Part shown: positions 53,375-62,231 of the stretch, in pieces | Position numbering within the stretch: the first letter of the stretch is position 1 | Layout of the letters: each line of letters opens with the position of its first letter | Assembly: GCA_902776035.1 (NCBI GenBank) | Contig: CACYOO010000012.1 | Coordinates: 37,987 to 101,986, forward strand | Direction of reading: 5' to 3' | Length of the DNA: 64,000 nt | Origin: an uncultured bacterium | GTDB taxonomy: Bacteria > Cyanobacteriota > Vampirovibrionia > Gastranaerophilales > Gastranaerophilaceae | Notes under the pieces: generated by a model | Seen by the model: the letters and a program-made list of their open reading frames with translations, nothing else | What the model was told of the DNA's origin: nothing | Database searches by the model: none | Made by a program: the position numbers and the translations under genes

Positions 53375-53626
53375 TTATTCACCTAATTGTGCTTTAATAT
53401 CATTAATTTTTGTTTGCTTTTGTAAAAGAGTTGCTTTTAATGCAAGTAATTCATCCGCACTTTGTTCAATTTCTTCCGCTTTAATTTCTTGTATTGATTT
53501 ATAAAAAGGGTTTATCAGATTAGAAAGTTCATAAAAAATCCTTTTTAACTTCAATTCATTTTCTTGAAATTCTTTTTTTGTTTGTTCAAGTTCAATTCTT
53601 AATTGCATAATTACAGGATTAATCAT
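53375..53626 (-). CDS. Small coiled-coil prophage protein (Mu gp25/26-like position)
   Basis: 83 residues from the ATG at 53626, chosen for the AAAGGAGG site. The sequence is almost entirely helical with heptad-like pattern (QLRIELEQTKKEFQENELKL). In Mu-like phages small helical proteins fill this slot between lysis genes and TerS. No function recognised. Its start overlaps the holin-like gene's end. Confidence 0.65.
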   Translation of the reverse strand: MINPVIMQLRIELEQTKKEFQENELKLKRIFYELSNLINPFYKSIQEIKAEEIEQSADELLALKATLLQKQTKINDIKAQLGE

Positions 53627-53915
53627 TTTTAACCTCCTTTTCGCTATCTTTAGCATTAATACGTTTTATATACGGACACCATTGATTATTCACAATATTA
53701 TCGTGGATTTTTTGCAACATTGATGAATTAAAAATGTTTGATTCAATAAGTTTGTTATACAGCTCAAAAATTTTGTTCATAAAGTCTGATTGTTGCTTTA
53801 TTAATGCTTCAATACTGCTTTTGTTAAACTGTAAAACAAGATAAAATGCGTAAAACATTAATGCACAAACACCGCATTCTTTTAAAAGCGGAGAAGATAG
53901 CAGTTCATTTATCAT
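53619..53915 (-). CDS. Holin-like membrane protein (BhlA/UviB-like pattern)
   Basis: 98 residues: one N-terminal membrane helix (CGVCALMFYAFYLVLQF), then a long charged helix and a Cys/Trp-containing tail (NNQWCPYIKRINAKD). Small single-helix proteins with a cytoplasmic coiled coil include BhlA/UviB bacteriocin-type holins. It is the first gene of the leftward late operon. An endolysin is not adjacent. Confidence 0.55.
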   Translation of the reverse strand: MINELLSSPLLKECGVCALMFYAFYLVLQFNKSSIEALIKQQSDFMNKIFELYNKLIESNIFNSSMLQKIHDNIVNNQWCPYIKRINAKDSEKEVKND

Positions 53916-54115
53916 AAAAACCTCTTTTCTATTTGCGTGGATTTACTTTGCTTAAATTACACCCTATGCAAAAACCAATTTAAGGTATTCAGATTATTTT
54001 ATCTATAAATTTATTTTTAAATGCGTTTTAAAACAAAATTTAAAATTATGTTTATAGATACTTTGGTTGCAATGGGTTAACATCAAAATGTCATTTGAAA
54101 CGGAGGTTTTTAAAA
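53916..54115. promoter_or_regulatory. Divergent late promoter region
   Basis: 200 bases between the two late operons. The box TATCTATAAA (54000-54009) and its exact inverse TTTATAGATA (54051-54060) lie symmetrically around 54030, each oriented outward toward one operon. No good -35 accompanies them, so an activator (Mor-like, 36547-36903) is likely. No gene is seen. Confidence 0.55.
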
Positions 54116-54997
54116 ATGAAACTTTGTCAAATATTTTCAACAGGAAAACATACTGATTCAAAAGGTCGCACGAAAGAATGGACAACAGAAGATTTGGACA
54201 AAATTGTTTACCAGTTTGAAAATGTTCATAAAAACGCACCTGTCTGTGTCGGACATCCACAAAGTAGTAGTCCTGCTTATGCTTGGCTCGATAATGTTAA
54301 GCGTATAGGTAATGGTCTTTATTGCACATTTAAAGATGTTCAAGATGAATTTAAAGCTGCGGTTAATAAGGGCTTATTTAAAAATCGTTCTATTTCGCTT
54401 GATAAGGATTTAAATATCAGACATTTAGCTTTTTTAGGCGGTCAGGCACCTGCAATTAAAGGTTTAGAGCAATTTTGTTTTGAAAGTCAAGAAAATGATA
54501 TTGTAGTTGAAATTTCCGATTATGAAGACATAGGTATCACAGATGAAATACAAAAAAAAGAAAGGAATGAAAAATTGGAAACAGAAGATTTAAAAGAGCA
54601 ATTAAAATCTAAAGATGAAGAAATTGCAAAATTAAAAAAAGAAGCAGAAGAACAAAAACAAGCACAAAAAATAAAAGAGTTTGAAGATTTTGCAGATAAT
54701 GCAATTTTAAACGGGAATATTTTACCAAAACATAGAGAAAGTATTGTTAATATTTTAACTGCTTGTGATACCGCAGGAACATTTAATTTTTCTGATGAAG
54801 AAAAATCCGGTGTTGAAGTTGTAAAAAATTTTATTTCTGAATTAAAAATGATGAATTTTGAAGATATAGCGACAAATAAAGATGTATGTGAAAAACAAGA
54901 TTTTTCCGATGCAAAAAGTTATGCTTTAGAAATTCAAAAAATAGTAAAAGAAAAAGGATGTACGGAAGCACAAGCATATTCAATATTAATGAAATAA
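54116..54997 (+). CDS. Prohead protease/scaffold (Mu gpI-like)
   Basis: 293 residues from the ATG at 54116 with GGAGG upstream. The N-terminal part (EWTTEDLDKIVYQFENVHKN then APVCVGHPQSSSPAYAW and FKNRSISLDKD) matches Mu-like protein I, which matures the head. After ~165 a coiled coil (EQLKSKDEEIAKLKKEAEEQ) is the scaffold. In Mu a shorter internal start makes the scaffold alone; an ATG with AAAGGA lies near 54568 (ATGAAAAATTGG) and could do this here. Confidence 0.82.
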   Translation: MKLCQIFSTGKHTDSKGRTKEWTTEDLDKIVYQFENVHKNAPVCVGHPQSSSPAYAWLDNVKRIGNGLYCTFKDVQDEFKAAVNKGLFKNRSISLDKDLNIRHLAFLGGQAPAIKGLEQFCFESQENDIVVEISDYEDIGITDEIQKKERNEKLETEDLKEQLKSKDEEIAKLKKEAEEQKQAQKIKEFEDFADNAILNGNILPKHRESIVNILTACDTAGTFNFSDEEKSGVEVVKNFISELKMMNFEDIATNKDVCEKQDFSDAKSYALEIQKIVKEKGCTEAQAYSILMK

Positions 54998-55033
54998 CAA
55001 AGTATTAAATATGAAACAAGAAAGGATTTAAAA

Positions 55034-55483
55034 ATGGCACATGAAATAATAAGAACATACACTTATGGTGAAGATTTAGCAGAAAGAACGGTTGTAAAAT
55101 TTTCTGCAGAGGGTGAAGTTAAAGCTGCAACATCTCCATTAGATAAGCCCTGCGGTATAACAATGTTTGCGGGTAAAAAGGGTGCAAAAGGGGATGTAGT
55201 TCTCTTTGGAAGAACATTAGTTAAGACATCCGGTGCTGTTCAAGCAGGTGATTTCTTAATGGCGGATGAAAATGGAAACGCTTGTACAATAAATCTTGAT
55301 GCAGAAGTTTTTACCAACAATGAAAACAATACTTTTACAGTATATTCGGTAGGACAGGTAGAAGAAACTTCTTCAAATGCTGCGGAATTATGGACTTTAA
55401 TTAATATTCATCCATTTGTACTTACAAAAGAAGACGAAAATGAAACTACAAATCAAGAAAATAATGACACAATTACAGGATAA
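55034..55483 (+). CDS. Head decoration-type protein (DUF2190-like)
   Basis: 149 residues, beta-rich, with EDLAERTVVKFSAEGEVKAA, TSPLDKPCGITMFAGKKGAK and TSGAVQAGDFLMADENGNAC, a pattern of capsid decoration or DUF2190 proteins. It sits between the protease and the major capsid gene where the decoration protein usually lies. The acidic Asn-rich tail is extra. An AAAGGA site precedes the ATG. Confidence 0.7.
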   Translation: MAHEIIRTYTYGEDLAERTVVKFSAEGEVKAATSPLDKPCGITMFAGKKGAKGDVVLFGRTLVKTSGAVQAGDFLMADENGNACTINLDAEVFTNNENNTFTVYSVGQVEETSSNAAELWTLINIHPFVLTKEDENETTNQENNDTITG

Positions 55484-55510
55484 TTACAAAAAAGCTAGAA
55501 AAATATAAAA

Positions 55511-55577
55511 GCTAAGTGCTGCGTTTAGTAGCTGACGACAGTGAAAAGGACTGTTGACCGGTGGGAACAGGCCACCA
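55511..55577 (+). promoter_or_regulatory. Structured leader before the major capsid gene
   Basis: In the 133-base gap before the capsid gene, three hairpins follow each other: gctgc/gtagc (about 55518-55532), cagt/actg (55539-55553) and ggtgg/ccacc (55560-55576). The stretch is visibly richer in GC than the flanks. It could stabilise mRNA or adjust capsid translation. Confidence 0.4.
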
Positions 55578-55616
55578 ATTTAATCAAATTACTATAAAAA
55601 AGAAAGGAAAATAAAA

Positions 55617-56546
55617 ATGCCACAAATAGAATTGCCTTATATAGCAGACAGTGCATTGACAGGTCTTGCAATTGCATATACACCGTCAGAACTGATTGCA
55701 GATGAATCATTAACAAAATCTTATGTAGATAGTCCTGAATTTAAATATCGTTATTATGATAAAGGACAATTTTTAACAACAGCCGATACAGAAATTGGTG
55801 AATACGGAGAACCGGATGAAACAGAATATAAATATACTGAAAAACATAATGGTACAGGTATTTACGCACATATGACAAAATTGTCAGTTCGCCATTTGGA
55901 AATGACAACACAAGAAAAAGACAAAGAAGCAAAACGAGTAATGTTTTCAAAAAATCATTTGAAACTCGCAGGCGAAGTTCGTCTTGCTCAAATGCTTCGT
56001 GATGCAAATAATTATGAGGGCAATGCCGTAACGTTAAATAGTTCAAATGATTTTAATACTGCTAATGCTACACCGATAAGATTTGTACAAGAATGTGCTG
56101 ACAAGATGTTTAAGAAACCTAATACAATGATTATTTCACGTGCAGGTGCAAGTTTTTTACGTTCTTGTCCGTCAGTTGTACAAATGTATAAAGGTAATGC
56201 TATCCAAGATGGTTTAGTACCTGTTGAATTTTTAAAAGAATGTTTTGATGTTGAAAATATCCTTATTGGTGGTGGTAGAATTAATACTAATAAAAGAGGT
56301 CAAACCCTTGCATTGTCTTATGTTTGGGGTAATGATATGATACTTGCTTATATTGATCCTTCTGCCGATTTAGATTGCGGTGTAACATTCGGTCAAAGAG
56401 TTGTTTATAAGGATTATAATGTACAAACTTTCTTGGATGCGAAGCCGGGTGCAGCAGGTGTTAAATATTATAAATCAGTAGAAGAATATAAAGATGTAAT
56501 AACTTGTCCTGATTGTGGTTATTTAATCAAGAGGTTTTTTGCGTGA
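55617..56546 (+). CDS. Major capsid protein (Mu gpT-like)
   Basis: 309 residues, probable HK97-fold capsid protein. ATPSELIADESLTKSY-like N-arm region, VRLAQMLRDANNYEGNAVTL, VQECADKMFKKPNTMIISRA, VEFLKECFDVENILIGGGRI, TLALSYVWGNDMILAYIDPS and DCGVTFGQRVVYKDYNVQTF are consistent with the Mu-like capsid family. It follows the protease and decoration genes, with AGAAAGGA upstream. Confidence 0.87.
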   Translation: MPQIELPYIADSALTGLAIAYTPSELIADESLTKSYVDSPEFKYRYYDKGQFLTTADTEIGEYGEPDETEYKYTEKHNGTGIYAHMTKLSVRHLEMTTQEKDKEAKRVMFSKNHLKLAGEVRLAQMLRDANNYEGNAVTLNSSNDFNTANATPIRFVQECADKMFKKPNTMIISRAGASFLRSCPSVVQMYKGNAIQDGLVPVEFLKECFDVENILIGGGRINTNKRGQTLALSYVWGNDMILAYIDPSADLDCGVTFGQRVVYKDYNVQTFLDAKPGAAGVKYYKSVEEYKDVITCPDCGYLIKRFFA

Positions 56547-56568
56547 TTCCTCCTACGGTTGATGCACT

Positions 56569-56612
56569 AAGGCATCAGGCACTGAGATAATATCTTAGTG
56601 CCGTAGTGCCTT
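56569..56612 (+). promoter_or_regulatory. Hairpin between capsid and gp36 genes
   Basis: Stem 56578-56589 with 56591-56602 (one G-T pair), closed further by aaggca (56569-56574) with tgcctt (56607-56612). No T-run follows, so it is more likely an mRNA-stabilising or processing hairpin protecting capsid mRNA. Confidence 0.55.
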
Positions 56613-56639
56613 AAATACTATTTAAGAAAAGGATTAAAA

Positions 56640-57089
56640 ATGTATTGTACGATTGATGATTTATTATCGAGAATAGACAGACGAGTGCTTATTAATTTAA
56701 GCAATGATGTTTCACCTGCAACTGAAATTAATATGGATTGTATTAATGAAAATATTACAATTGCGGACGATATTATAAATTCATCATTAAGAAACAAATA
56801 CAGCTTGCCTTTACCTTCAATACCTAAAATATTGGTTCAAATTTCAGCAGATATTGTAATTTATCGTCTGTACGCACGCAGACCGCAGGATGTTCCTAAA
56901 AATTATTTGCAAAATTTTGAAGATGCAAAAAGTATGCTGAAAGATTTACAAAACGGTTCAAAAGTTTTGGAATTTGCAACATCTGATGCAACAGCTGAAA
57001 CAAAATTATCTCCAAAGATGTATATTACCGATAAAACAGATGAAGATAGAATATTTTCAAATGACTTATTAAGAGGTTTTAGATTATGA
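56640..57089 (+). CDS. Head-tail connector gp36 (DUF1320)
   Basis: 149 residues of the Mu gp36 family. It opens MYCTIDDLLSRIDRRVLINL, has NENITIADDIINSSLRNKYS, then LPLPSIPKILVQISADIVIY and RLYARRPQDVPKNY, the standard DUF1320 pattern of a connector protein. It overlaps the gp37-like start as ATGA. Confidence 0.9.
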   Translation: MYCTIDDLLSRIDRRVLINLSNDVSPATEINMDCINENITIADDIINSSLRNKYSLPLPSIPKILVQISADIVIYRLYARRPQDVPKNYLQNFEDAKSMLKDLQNGSKVLEFATSDATAETKLSPKMYITDKTDEDRIFSNDLLRGFRL

Positions 57090-57532
57090 ATAATACCATT
57101 ACAAGTACAAACGAAGTCATAGAAAACGCAATTATTGAGGAATTAAAAAAAGTCTTTCCTGAATTTGATGTTGAAAGTTTTCCTTCAGATTTTGAACATT
57201 ACAACTTTACAAGTCCCACAGGATGCTTGCTTGTCAAATATCTTCAATCTGACTATTCGGACCAAAACACTTTATGGCACGTAAGTCAAAATTATTCAAT
57301 AAGGTTTAATATAATATCGGGCTACAGGGGGTTAAGAGAATACAGACAAACACATAAACCGCAACAATTGTTGAAAGATACTTTACAGGGCTTAGAAATT
57401 TTAGGAAGAAAAATACAAATAGTAAAAGAACAGTTTTTAACTGAAATAAATACTGATTTATATTGTGGATTGACCGTAAAAATAGAATTAATATCAGATG
57501 CTGATTATTGTAATAATGAAACATCATTTTAA
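57086..57532 (+). CDS. Mu gp37-like tail terminator protein
   Basis: 148 residues. The N-terminus (NEVIENAIIEELKKVFPEFD) and beta region (HYNFTSPTGCLLVKYLQSDY, then LWHVSQNYSIRFNIIS) fit the gp37 family, which closes the tail. It is placed between gp36 and the sheath as in Mu. Ends in Asn-rich NNETSF. Confidence 0.8.
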   Translation: MNNTITSTNEVIENAIIEELKKVFPEFDVESFPSDFEHYNFTSPTGCLLVKYLQSDYSDQNTLWHVSQNYSIRFNIISGYRGLREYRQTHKPQQLLKDTLQGLEILGRKIQIVKEQFLTEINTDLYCGLTVKIELISDADYCNNETSF

Positions 57533-57564
57533 TTTGAAAAATTTAAAACAAGAAAGGAAAAATA

Positions 57565-59001
57565 ATGATACACGGAATAGATACCATACGAGAAAAGCAA
57601 AAGCAAACATTACAGGATGTACAAACAAATATAATTTGTGTATTAGGTACAGTACCTACATTTGTACTTGATGCAGAAAATAAAACTTTAAATACACCTG
57701 TACCAATTAGAAATTATACTGATTTAGCAAAATATGCAGGAAATAATTACAGAGATTATACAATTTATGATGCAATTGATACTATTTTTCAGGAATCAGG
57801 CGGAGCAACCGTTTACATGATTAATGTTTTTGATGAAAATATTCATAAAACGACAGTTACAGATGAACAACATACACCTGTAGCAGATAAGTTTAATATA
57901 AATCATATAGGATTAACAGATTTAACTGTTTATGCAGGAGAAACAGAAGGTACATTAGGTACAGATTTTGAAATTATAGAAAATACCGATAATACAACTA
58001 TAGTTTTAAAAAGCAATACATTTAAAAATGCTGAAAACATTATATGCAATTATAGTTATGCTGATACAACAAAAGTAACTGCCGCAGATTTTGTAGGAAC
58101 TGTTGATACAAATGGAAATAAAACAGGTGCAAAAGCAATAACAAATATTACACAGCTATACGGTGATGATGTAAATATTATTATAGCACCTGAATTTTCA
58201 GCACAAAAAGCGGTAAGAGATGCAATAAATAGTGTTGCAGATGATATAAAAGCAAGAACATATTTAGATATACCAAAAGGAACCAGAGTTAATACTGCAA
58301 TTCAAGCAAGAAATAACGCTCAAACTGTTGATTTAATATGTTCAAGTAAAAATGCTTATATGGCAATGCCTTATGTTAAAAGATATAATCAGTTCTTGGA
58401 TGAAATTTTGTTAAAACCGTTATCCCCTGTTTTAGCAGGTATAAGAGTAAGACTAAATAAAGAGCAGGATATAGCAAAATCAATAGATAATACTGTATCA
58501 AGAACAGTTATGGGCTTAGAATTTCCTGTTGAATTTATACATAACAAAGAAAATACGGAACATAATGCTTTAAATGCTGTAGGTATAGGAACTGTTGTAA
58601 ATTGGAAAGGAACTTATAGAGTTTTCGGCTCAAGAAATTGTGCTTATCCGTCTGAAAGCGGTATAGAAACATTTGACAGTGTAATTGATACAGCGAATTT
58701 TATTGAAAAAACTATTGAAACCGGTTCTTTTGAATGTGTAGGTGCAAAAGTTACAAGGGCTTTTATAGATAATGTTTTAGAGAGCATAAAAGCAAAGTTT
58801 AATACGTGGAAAAATCCGGAGGTTGGTTTAATTTTAGACGGTGATGTTTGGTATGATGAACAACTTAATGATGCTGAAAGTGTTGCAAACGGATATATAC
58901 GCTTTAATTATGATTTTTGTCCTCCGGGTGTTGCAGAACACATAAGATTTAATTCATATATAAATGTTAAATATATCACAAATGCACTAAGTGCTGAATA
59001 G
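57565..59001 (+). CDS. Tail sheath protein (Mu gpL-like)
   Basis: 478 residues. Contractile sheath family: HGIDTIREKQKQTLQDVQTN then IICVLGTVP, YDAIDTIFQESGGATVYMIN, RVMGLEFPVEFIHNKE-like middle region and C-terminal VNWKGTYRVFGSRNC, IEKTIETGSFECVG and YIRFNYDFCPPGVAEHI. The sheath contracts to drive the tube through the envelope. AGAAAGGA precedes the ATG. Confidence 0.93.
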   Translation: MIHGIDTIREKQKQTLQDVQTNIICVLGTVPTFVLDAENKTLNTPVPIRNYTDLAKYAGNNYRDYTIYDAIDTIFQESGGATVYMINVFDENIHKTTVTDEQHTPVADKFNINHIGLTDLTVYAGETEGTLGTDFEIIENTDNTTIVLKSNTFKNAENIICNYSYADTTKVTAADFVGTVDTNGNKTGAKAITNITQLYGDDVNIIIAPEFSAQKAVRDAINSVADDIKARTYLDIPKGTRVNTAIQARNNAQTVDLICSSKNAYMAMPYVKRYNQFLDEILLKPLSPVLAGIRVRLNKEQDIAKSIDNTVSRTVMGLEFPVEFIHNKENTEHNALNAVGIGTVVNWKGTYRVFGSRNCAYPSESGIETFDSVIDTANFIEKTIETGSFECVGAKVTRAFIDNVLESIKAKFNTWKNPEVGLILDGDVWYDEQLNDAESVANGYIRFNYDFCPPGVAEHIRFNSYINVKYITNALSAE

Positions 59002-59023
59002 GACTTAAAGAAAGGATTTTAAA

Positions 59024-59536
59024 ATGGCTACAATATTATCAAATGCACACTTGTATTTAGGTACATCATTATTTGGAAAAGTAAATGAGTTTAAATTTCC
59101 GGATATTTCAAATGTAACAGTTGACAGTAAACCGATAGATTCAATCGGCACTACAAAATTACCTGTCGGTGTGGAATTAGACGATAGTTCTATCAAATTA
59201 AACGGTTTTGATGCAAACGTTTATACAAAACTGTCAAATTTGGATGAAGAACATATTATAACTGTTCGTGGAAACTTAAAAATATTTGACGGTAATGTTT
59301 TGCGTGATGAATTACCGGTAAAAGGTACAATTAAAGCAATTACGAATAAAATTACAGCATTAGGAACATTGAAACAGCAGGAAAATGCTGAATTTACTGT
59401 TGAATTGATACCACATGCTTGCAAAATCGAATATAAAGGACAGGTTTTAAGTGAAATAGATATTCCTAATAATATATGGCTTGTTGACGGTGTAGATAAA
59501 TTATCAAAAATGAAAAAGAATTTGGGACTGGTTTAA
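59024..59536 (+). CDS. Tail tube protein (Mu gpM-like)
   Basis: 170 residues of the contractile-tail tube family. Motifs are NAHLYLGTSLFGKVNEFKFP, DISNVTVDSKPIDSIGTTKL then PVGVELDDSSI and GNLKIFDGNVLRDELPVKGT. It directly follows the sheath, with AAAGGA upstream. Confidence 0.9.
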   Translation: MATILSNAHLYLGTSLFGKVNEFKFPDISNVTVDSKPIDSIGTTKLPVGVELDDSSIKLNGFDANVYTKLSNLDEEHIITVRGNLKIFDGNVLRDELPVKGTIKAITNKITALGTLKQQENAEFTVELIPHACKIEYKGQVLSEIDIPNNIWLVDGVDKLSKMKKNLGLV

Positions 59537-59562
59537 AAAGTTACTTGAAAGGATATTAAAAA

Positions 59563-59862
59563 ATGGTAAAAAAACAAGAAAATCAAACAAATAATGAAAA
59601 CATTTTAATTCTGCCGATTTCAGGTAAAACAGTAGAATTTGAGGATATAAGAAAAGCAGACGGACGCTTACTTTTAAAGGCAAGAATGGCAGCAGAGGGC
59701 GGAATAAAAACGGCAGGTTTTATTTATGCGGAGTTATGCAAAATTGACGGTGAAAAAGTTACGGCAGATGATATTTTAGATTTACCATTAGAGGACTTTG
59801 TAGCAATAGAGGATAAGTATGCCGACTTAAAAAAGTTATTGATTTCAGTACGAAAGACATAA
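59563..59862 (+). CDS. Tail assembly chaperone, short form (Mu gp41-like)
   Basis: 99 residues between tube and tape measure genes. ILPISGKTVEFEDIRKADG and GRLLLKARMAAEGGIKTAGF fit the gp41/gpE-type chaperone that coats the tape measure during tail assembly. A slippery site near its end lets part of the ribosomes continue in the -1 frame (separate entry). Confidence 0.82.
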   Translation: MVKKQENQTNNENILILPISGKTVEFEDIRKADGRLLLKARMAAEGGIKTAGFIYAELCKIDGEKVTADDILDLPLEDFVAIEDKYADLKKLLISVRKT

Positions 59863-59990
59863 TATTTTTATGCCACGTAACCGGTTGGGATTACCAATCG
59901 GTAATGAGTATGAAAATACTTGAGTTGAAATATTGGATAAAACAAACGATAGAATTTTGGCAGGATTTTGTTAAACAACAGGAAAATTAA
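59563..59990 (+). CDS. Tail assembly chaperone, -1 frameshift long form
   Basis: At 59829-59835 the gene reads A-AAA-AAG, the classic -1 slippery heptamer. Shifting there joins the first 91 residues to 51 more in the -1 frame, ending at the TAA at 59988-59990, four bases before the tape measure ATG. The extension (HVTGWDYQSVMSMKILELKY then WIKQTIEFWQDFVKQQEN) has the Trp-rich helical look of G-T/E-E' extensions of lambda and P2. Predicted product 142 residues. Confidence 0.8.
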
Positions 59991-59993
59991 TTT

Positions 59994-62231
59994 ATGGCAG
60001 AAAATTTAAGATTACAACTTATATTAAGTGCAAAAGACGGCATTTCAAATGTCATAAAATCTGCTGTGCGTTCTTCCGATAAAGATTTTGAAAAATTACA
60101 GATACGTTTGGATAGAACGGCTGAAAAATTTGAAAGCTTTGGTAAAAAATCAACATTATGGGGTGCTGGTTTAACTGCAGTTTCAGGTATCGGTGCAAAA
60201 ATGGCAGGTGATTTTCAAAGTTCAATGACAAATGTAAGTACATTGATTGACACAAATACAGAATCACTTGATGAAATGGGAAAATCAGTATTAAATATCT
60301 CAAAACGTACACCTGTTGCAATAAGTGATTTAACAAATGCATTATACAATATTCGTTCTGCAGGTATTGATGCAGAAAATCAATTTAAAGTATTGGAAAA
60401 ATCCGCACAATTAGGTATTGCGGGTTTAGGTTCAACTGATGAAGCGGTTGATTTAGTAACATCTTCAATTAATGCTTGGCAATTAAGTGGTGCTAAAGCA
60501 GAAAAAACATACGATTTGATTTTCAGAACGGTTAAAACAGGTAAAACAACTATTTCAGGAATTGCACAGGGCTTTGGAGCTGTTGCGGGAACAGTTGCTG
60601 CAGCAGGTATTGAATTAGACGATTACCTTGCTTCCGTTGCTGCCTTAACTACAACAGGGCAACCCGCAGCACAGGCACATACTCAAATCAAAGCAGCCAT
60701 TTCAGGAATGACAAGAGAAAGTAAAGAATCAAGAAAAGTTTTAACTCAACTTGGTGCAAAAAACTTTAAGGATTTAATACAAAAATCAGGCGGAATGGTT
60801 GGAGCATTCAAACGCATTACAAATGCTGTAAAAGGTAATGATGCAATGATTTTACAATTATTCGGTTCAACAGAGGCATATAATGCTGTTGTAGGTCTTT
60901 GTACAAAACAAAATAAAGCATATACAGATACTTTAAAAGGAATGCAGGACGGAACAAATGCCGTTGATGAAGCATTTATGAAACAAGCAGGTACAATGAA
61001 TAATGCAATACAGACGTTAAAAAATACATCATCAAAAATCGGTATTGAATTTGGCAATGGCTTACTTCCTGTAATAACAGGTATAACAAAGGGCTTAAAA
61101 AATTTATCGGATATTATTGACAATGTACCGCAGGGCTTAAAATCCGCTATTGCTATAGGTACGTTTGGAACAGGTTTAATTTTGACAGGTTTAGGTACAA
61201 CGTCATTTTTAATTGGTGGTGCAATACGTGGTTTTAAAGATATGTTAGGTGTTTACCGTGAAGCAAGCATTTATATGTGGGCAAGCGGTATTAAAATAAA
61301 TAATATTCAATTAGATTTAAGAAAAGGTATTGACGGAGTTATAAACGGTTTTAAAGGTATTCCTAATGCTGTTATGGGTGTTGCAGGTGCTGTTAATCGT
61401 GGTTGTGATGCAATGGTTAATTTCTTTATGTCAGCACCGGATATGGCTTTTAATGCTATAAAAAATGGTTTTAATAGTATAAAAAACGGATTTATTAATT
61501 TTATTCCTAATTGTAAAAAAGCAATAAATGCAATAAAAACATTAAATATTACAATGTCTTTAAATCCTGTTGGTTTGGTTGTAGGTGCGTTTGCAGTCGG
61601 AGCTTTTATGATTTACAAGTATTGGCAGCCAATATCTGCATTTTTTAAAGGTATGTTTATAGGTATAAAACAAGGACTTGCACCGTTACAACCAACATTT
61701 ATTTCTATCGGTAATGCAATAAAACCTGCCGTAAATTGGATTAAAACTTTTTTTGCACCTATTAAAAATGAGGGCAAAGATGCTGAAAATTGGGGTGTAA
61801 AATTTGGTAATGGTATTGCTTGGGGCATAACTAAACTTGTTGAAGCTGCAAAATGGCTGAAAAACATAATAACTCTTGGCGGTCGTTTAAAGTTATTTCC
61901 AAGCGGTAATAAATTAGAAAATCCAAAATTTGACGGTTCACATGCAAATGGTTTAGATAATGTGCCTTATGACGGTTATATAGCAAAAGTTCATAAAAAT
62001 GAGGCAATACTAACTGCAAGCGATGCACAGCAGTGGAGAAAAATTAAACAAGATAAAGTAAACAATAATTCAACTGTTTCATTAAATTATTCACCTGTTA
62101 TAAATTTCTCCGGTGTTTTTGATGAAAAAACAAAATCAGAGTTTTTAGAAATGATAAAAAAACATAAAAATGAAATATATGCAATGCTTTCAGAATTGCA
62201 AAGAAGAAAAGAGGTGAGGACTTATGCTTAA
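59994..62231 (+). CDS. Tape measure protein
   Basis: 745 residues. It opens with helical RLDRTAEKFESFGKKSTLWG and the TP901-type phage tail tape measure domain (MTNVSTLIDTNTESLDEMGK, LNISKRTPVAISDLTNALYN, GLGSTDEAVDLVTSSINAWQ, SGIAQGFGAVAGTVAAAGIE). Hydrophobic helices near 390-440 and 510-545 may reach the host membrane. It sets tail length and is chaperoned by the preceding gene. Its end overlaps the next start by eight bases. Confidence 0.92.
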   Translation: MAENLRLQLILSAKDGISNVIKSAVRSSDKDFEKLQIRLDRTAEKFESFGKKSTLWGAGLTAVSGIGAKMAGDFQSSMTNVSTLIDTNTESLDEMGKSVLNISKRTPVAISDLTNALYNIRSAGIDAENQFKVLEKSAQLGIAGLGSTDEAVDLVTSSINAWQLSGAKAEKTYDLIFRTVKTGKTTISGIAQGFGAVAGTVAAAGIELDDYLASVAALTTTGQPAAQAHTQIKAAISGMTRESKESRKVLTQLGAKNFKDLIQKSGGMVGAFKRITNAVKGNDAMILQLFGSTEAYNAVVGLCTKQNKAYTDTLKGMQDGTNAVDEAFMKQAGTMNNAIQTLKNTSSKIGIEFGNGLLPVITGITKGLKNLSDIIDNVPQGLKSAIAIGTFGTGLILTGLGTTSFLIGGAIRGFKDMLGVYREASIYMWASGIKINNIQLDLRKGIDGVINGFKGIPNAVMGVAGAVNRGCDAMVNFFMSAPDMAFNAIKNGFNSIKNGFINFIPNCKKAINAIKTLNITMSLNPVGLVVGAFAVGAFMIYKYWQPISAFFKGMFIGIKQGLAPLQPTFISIGNAIKPAVNWIKTFFAPIKNEGKDAENWGVKFGNGIAWGITKLVEAAKWLKNIITLGGRLKLFPSGNKLENPKFDGSHANGLDNVPYDGYIAKVHKNEAILTASDAQQWRKIKQDKVNNNSTVSLNYSPVINFSGVFDEKTKSEFLEMIKKHKNEIYAMLSELQRRKEVRTYA

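Noticed and set aside
55525..55716. 63-codon minus-strand frame before the capsid gene
   Set aside because: It overlaps the capsid start and the structured leader and lacks a ribosome site.
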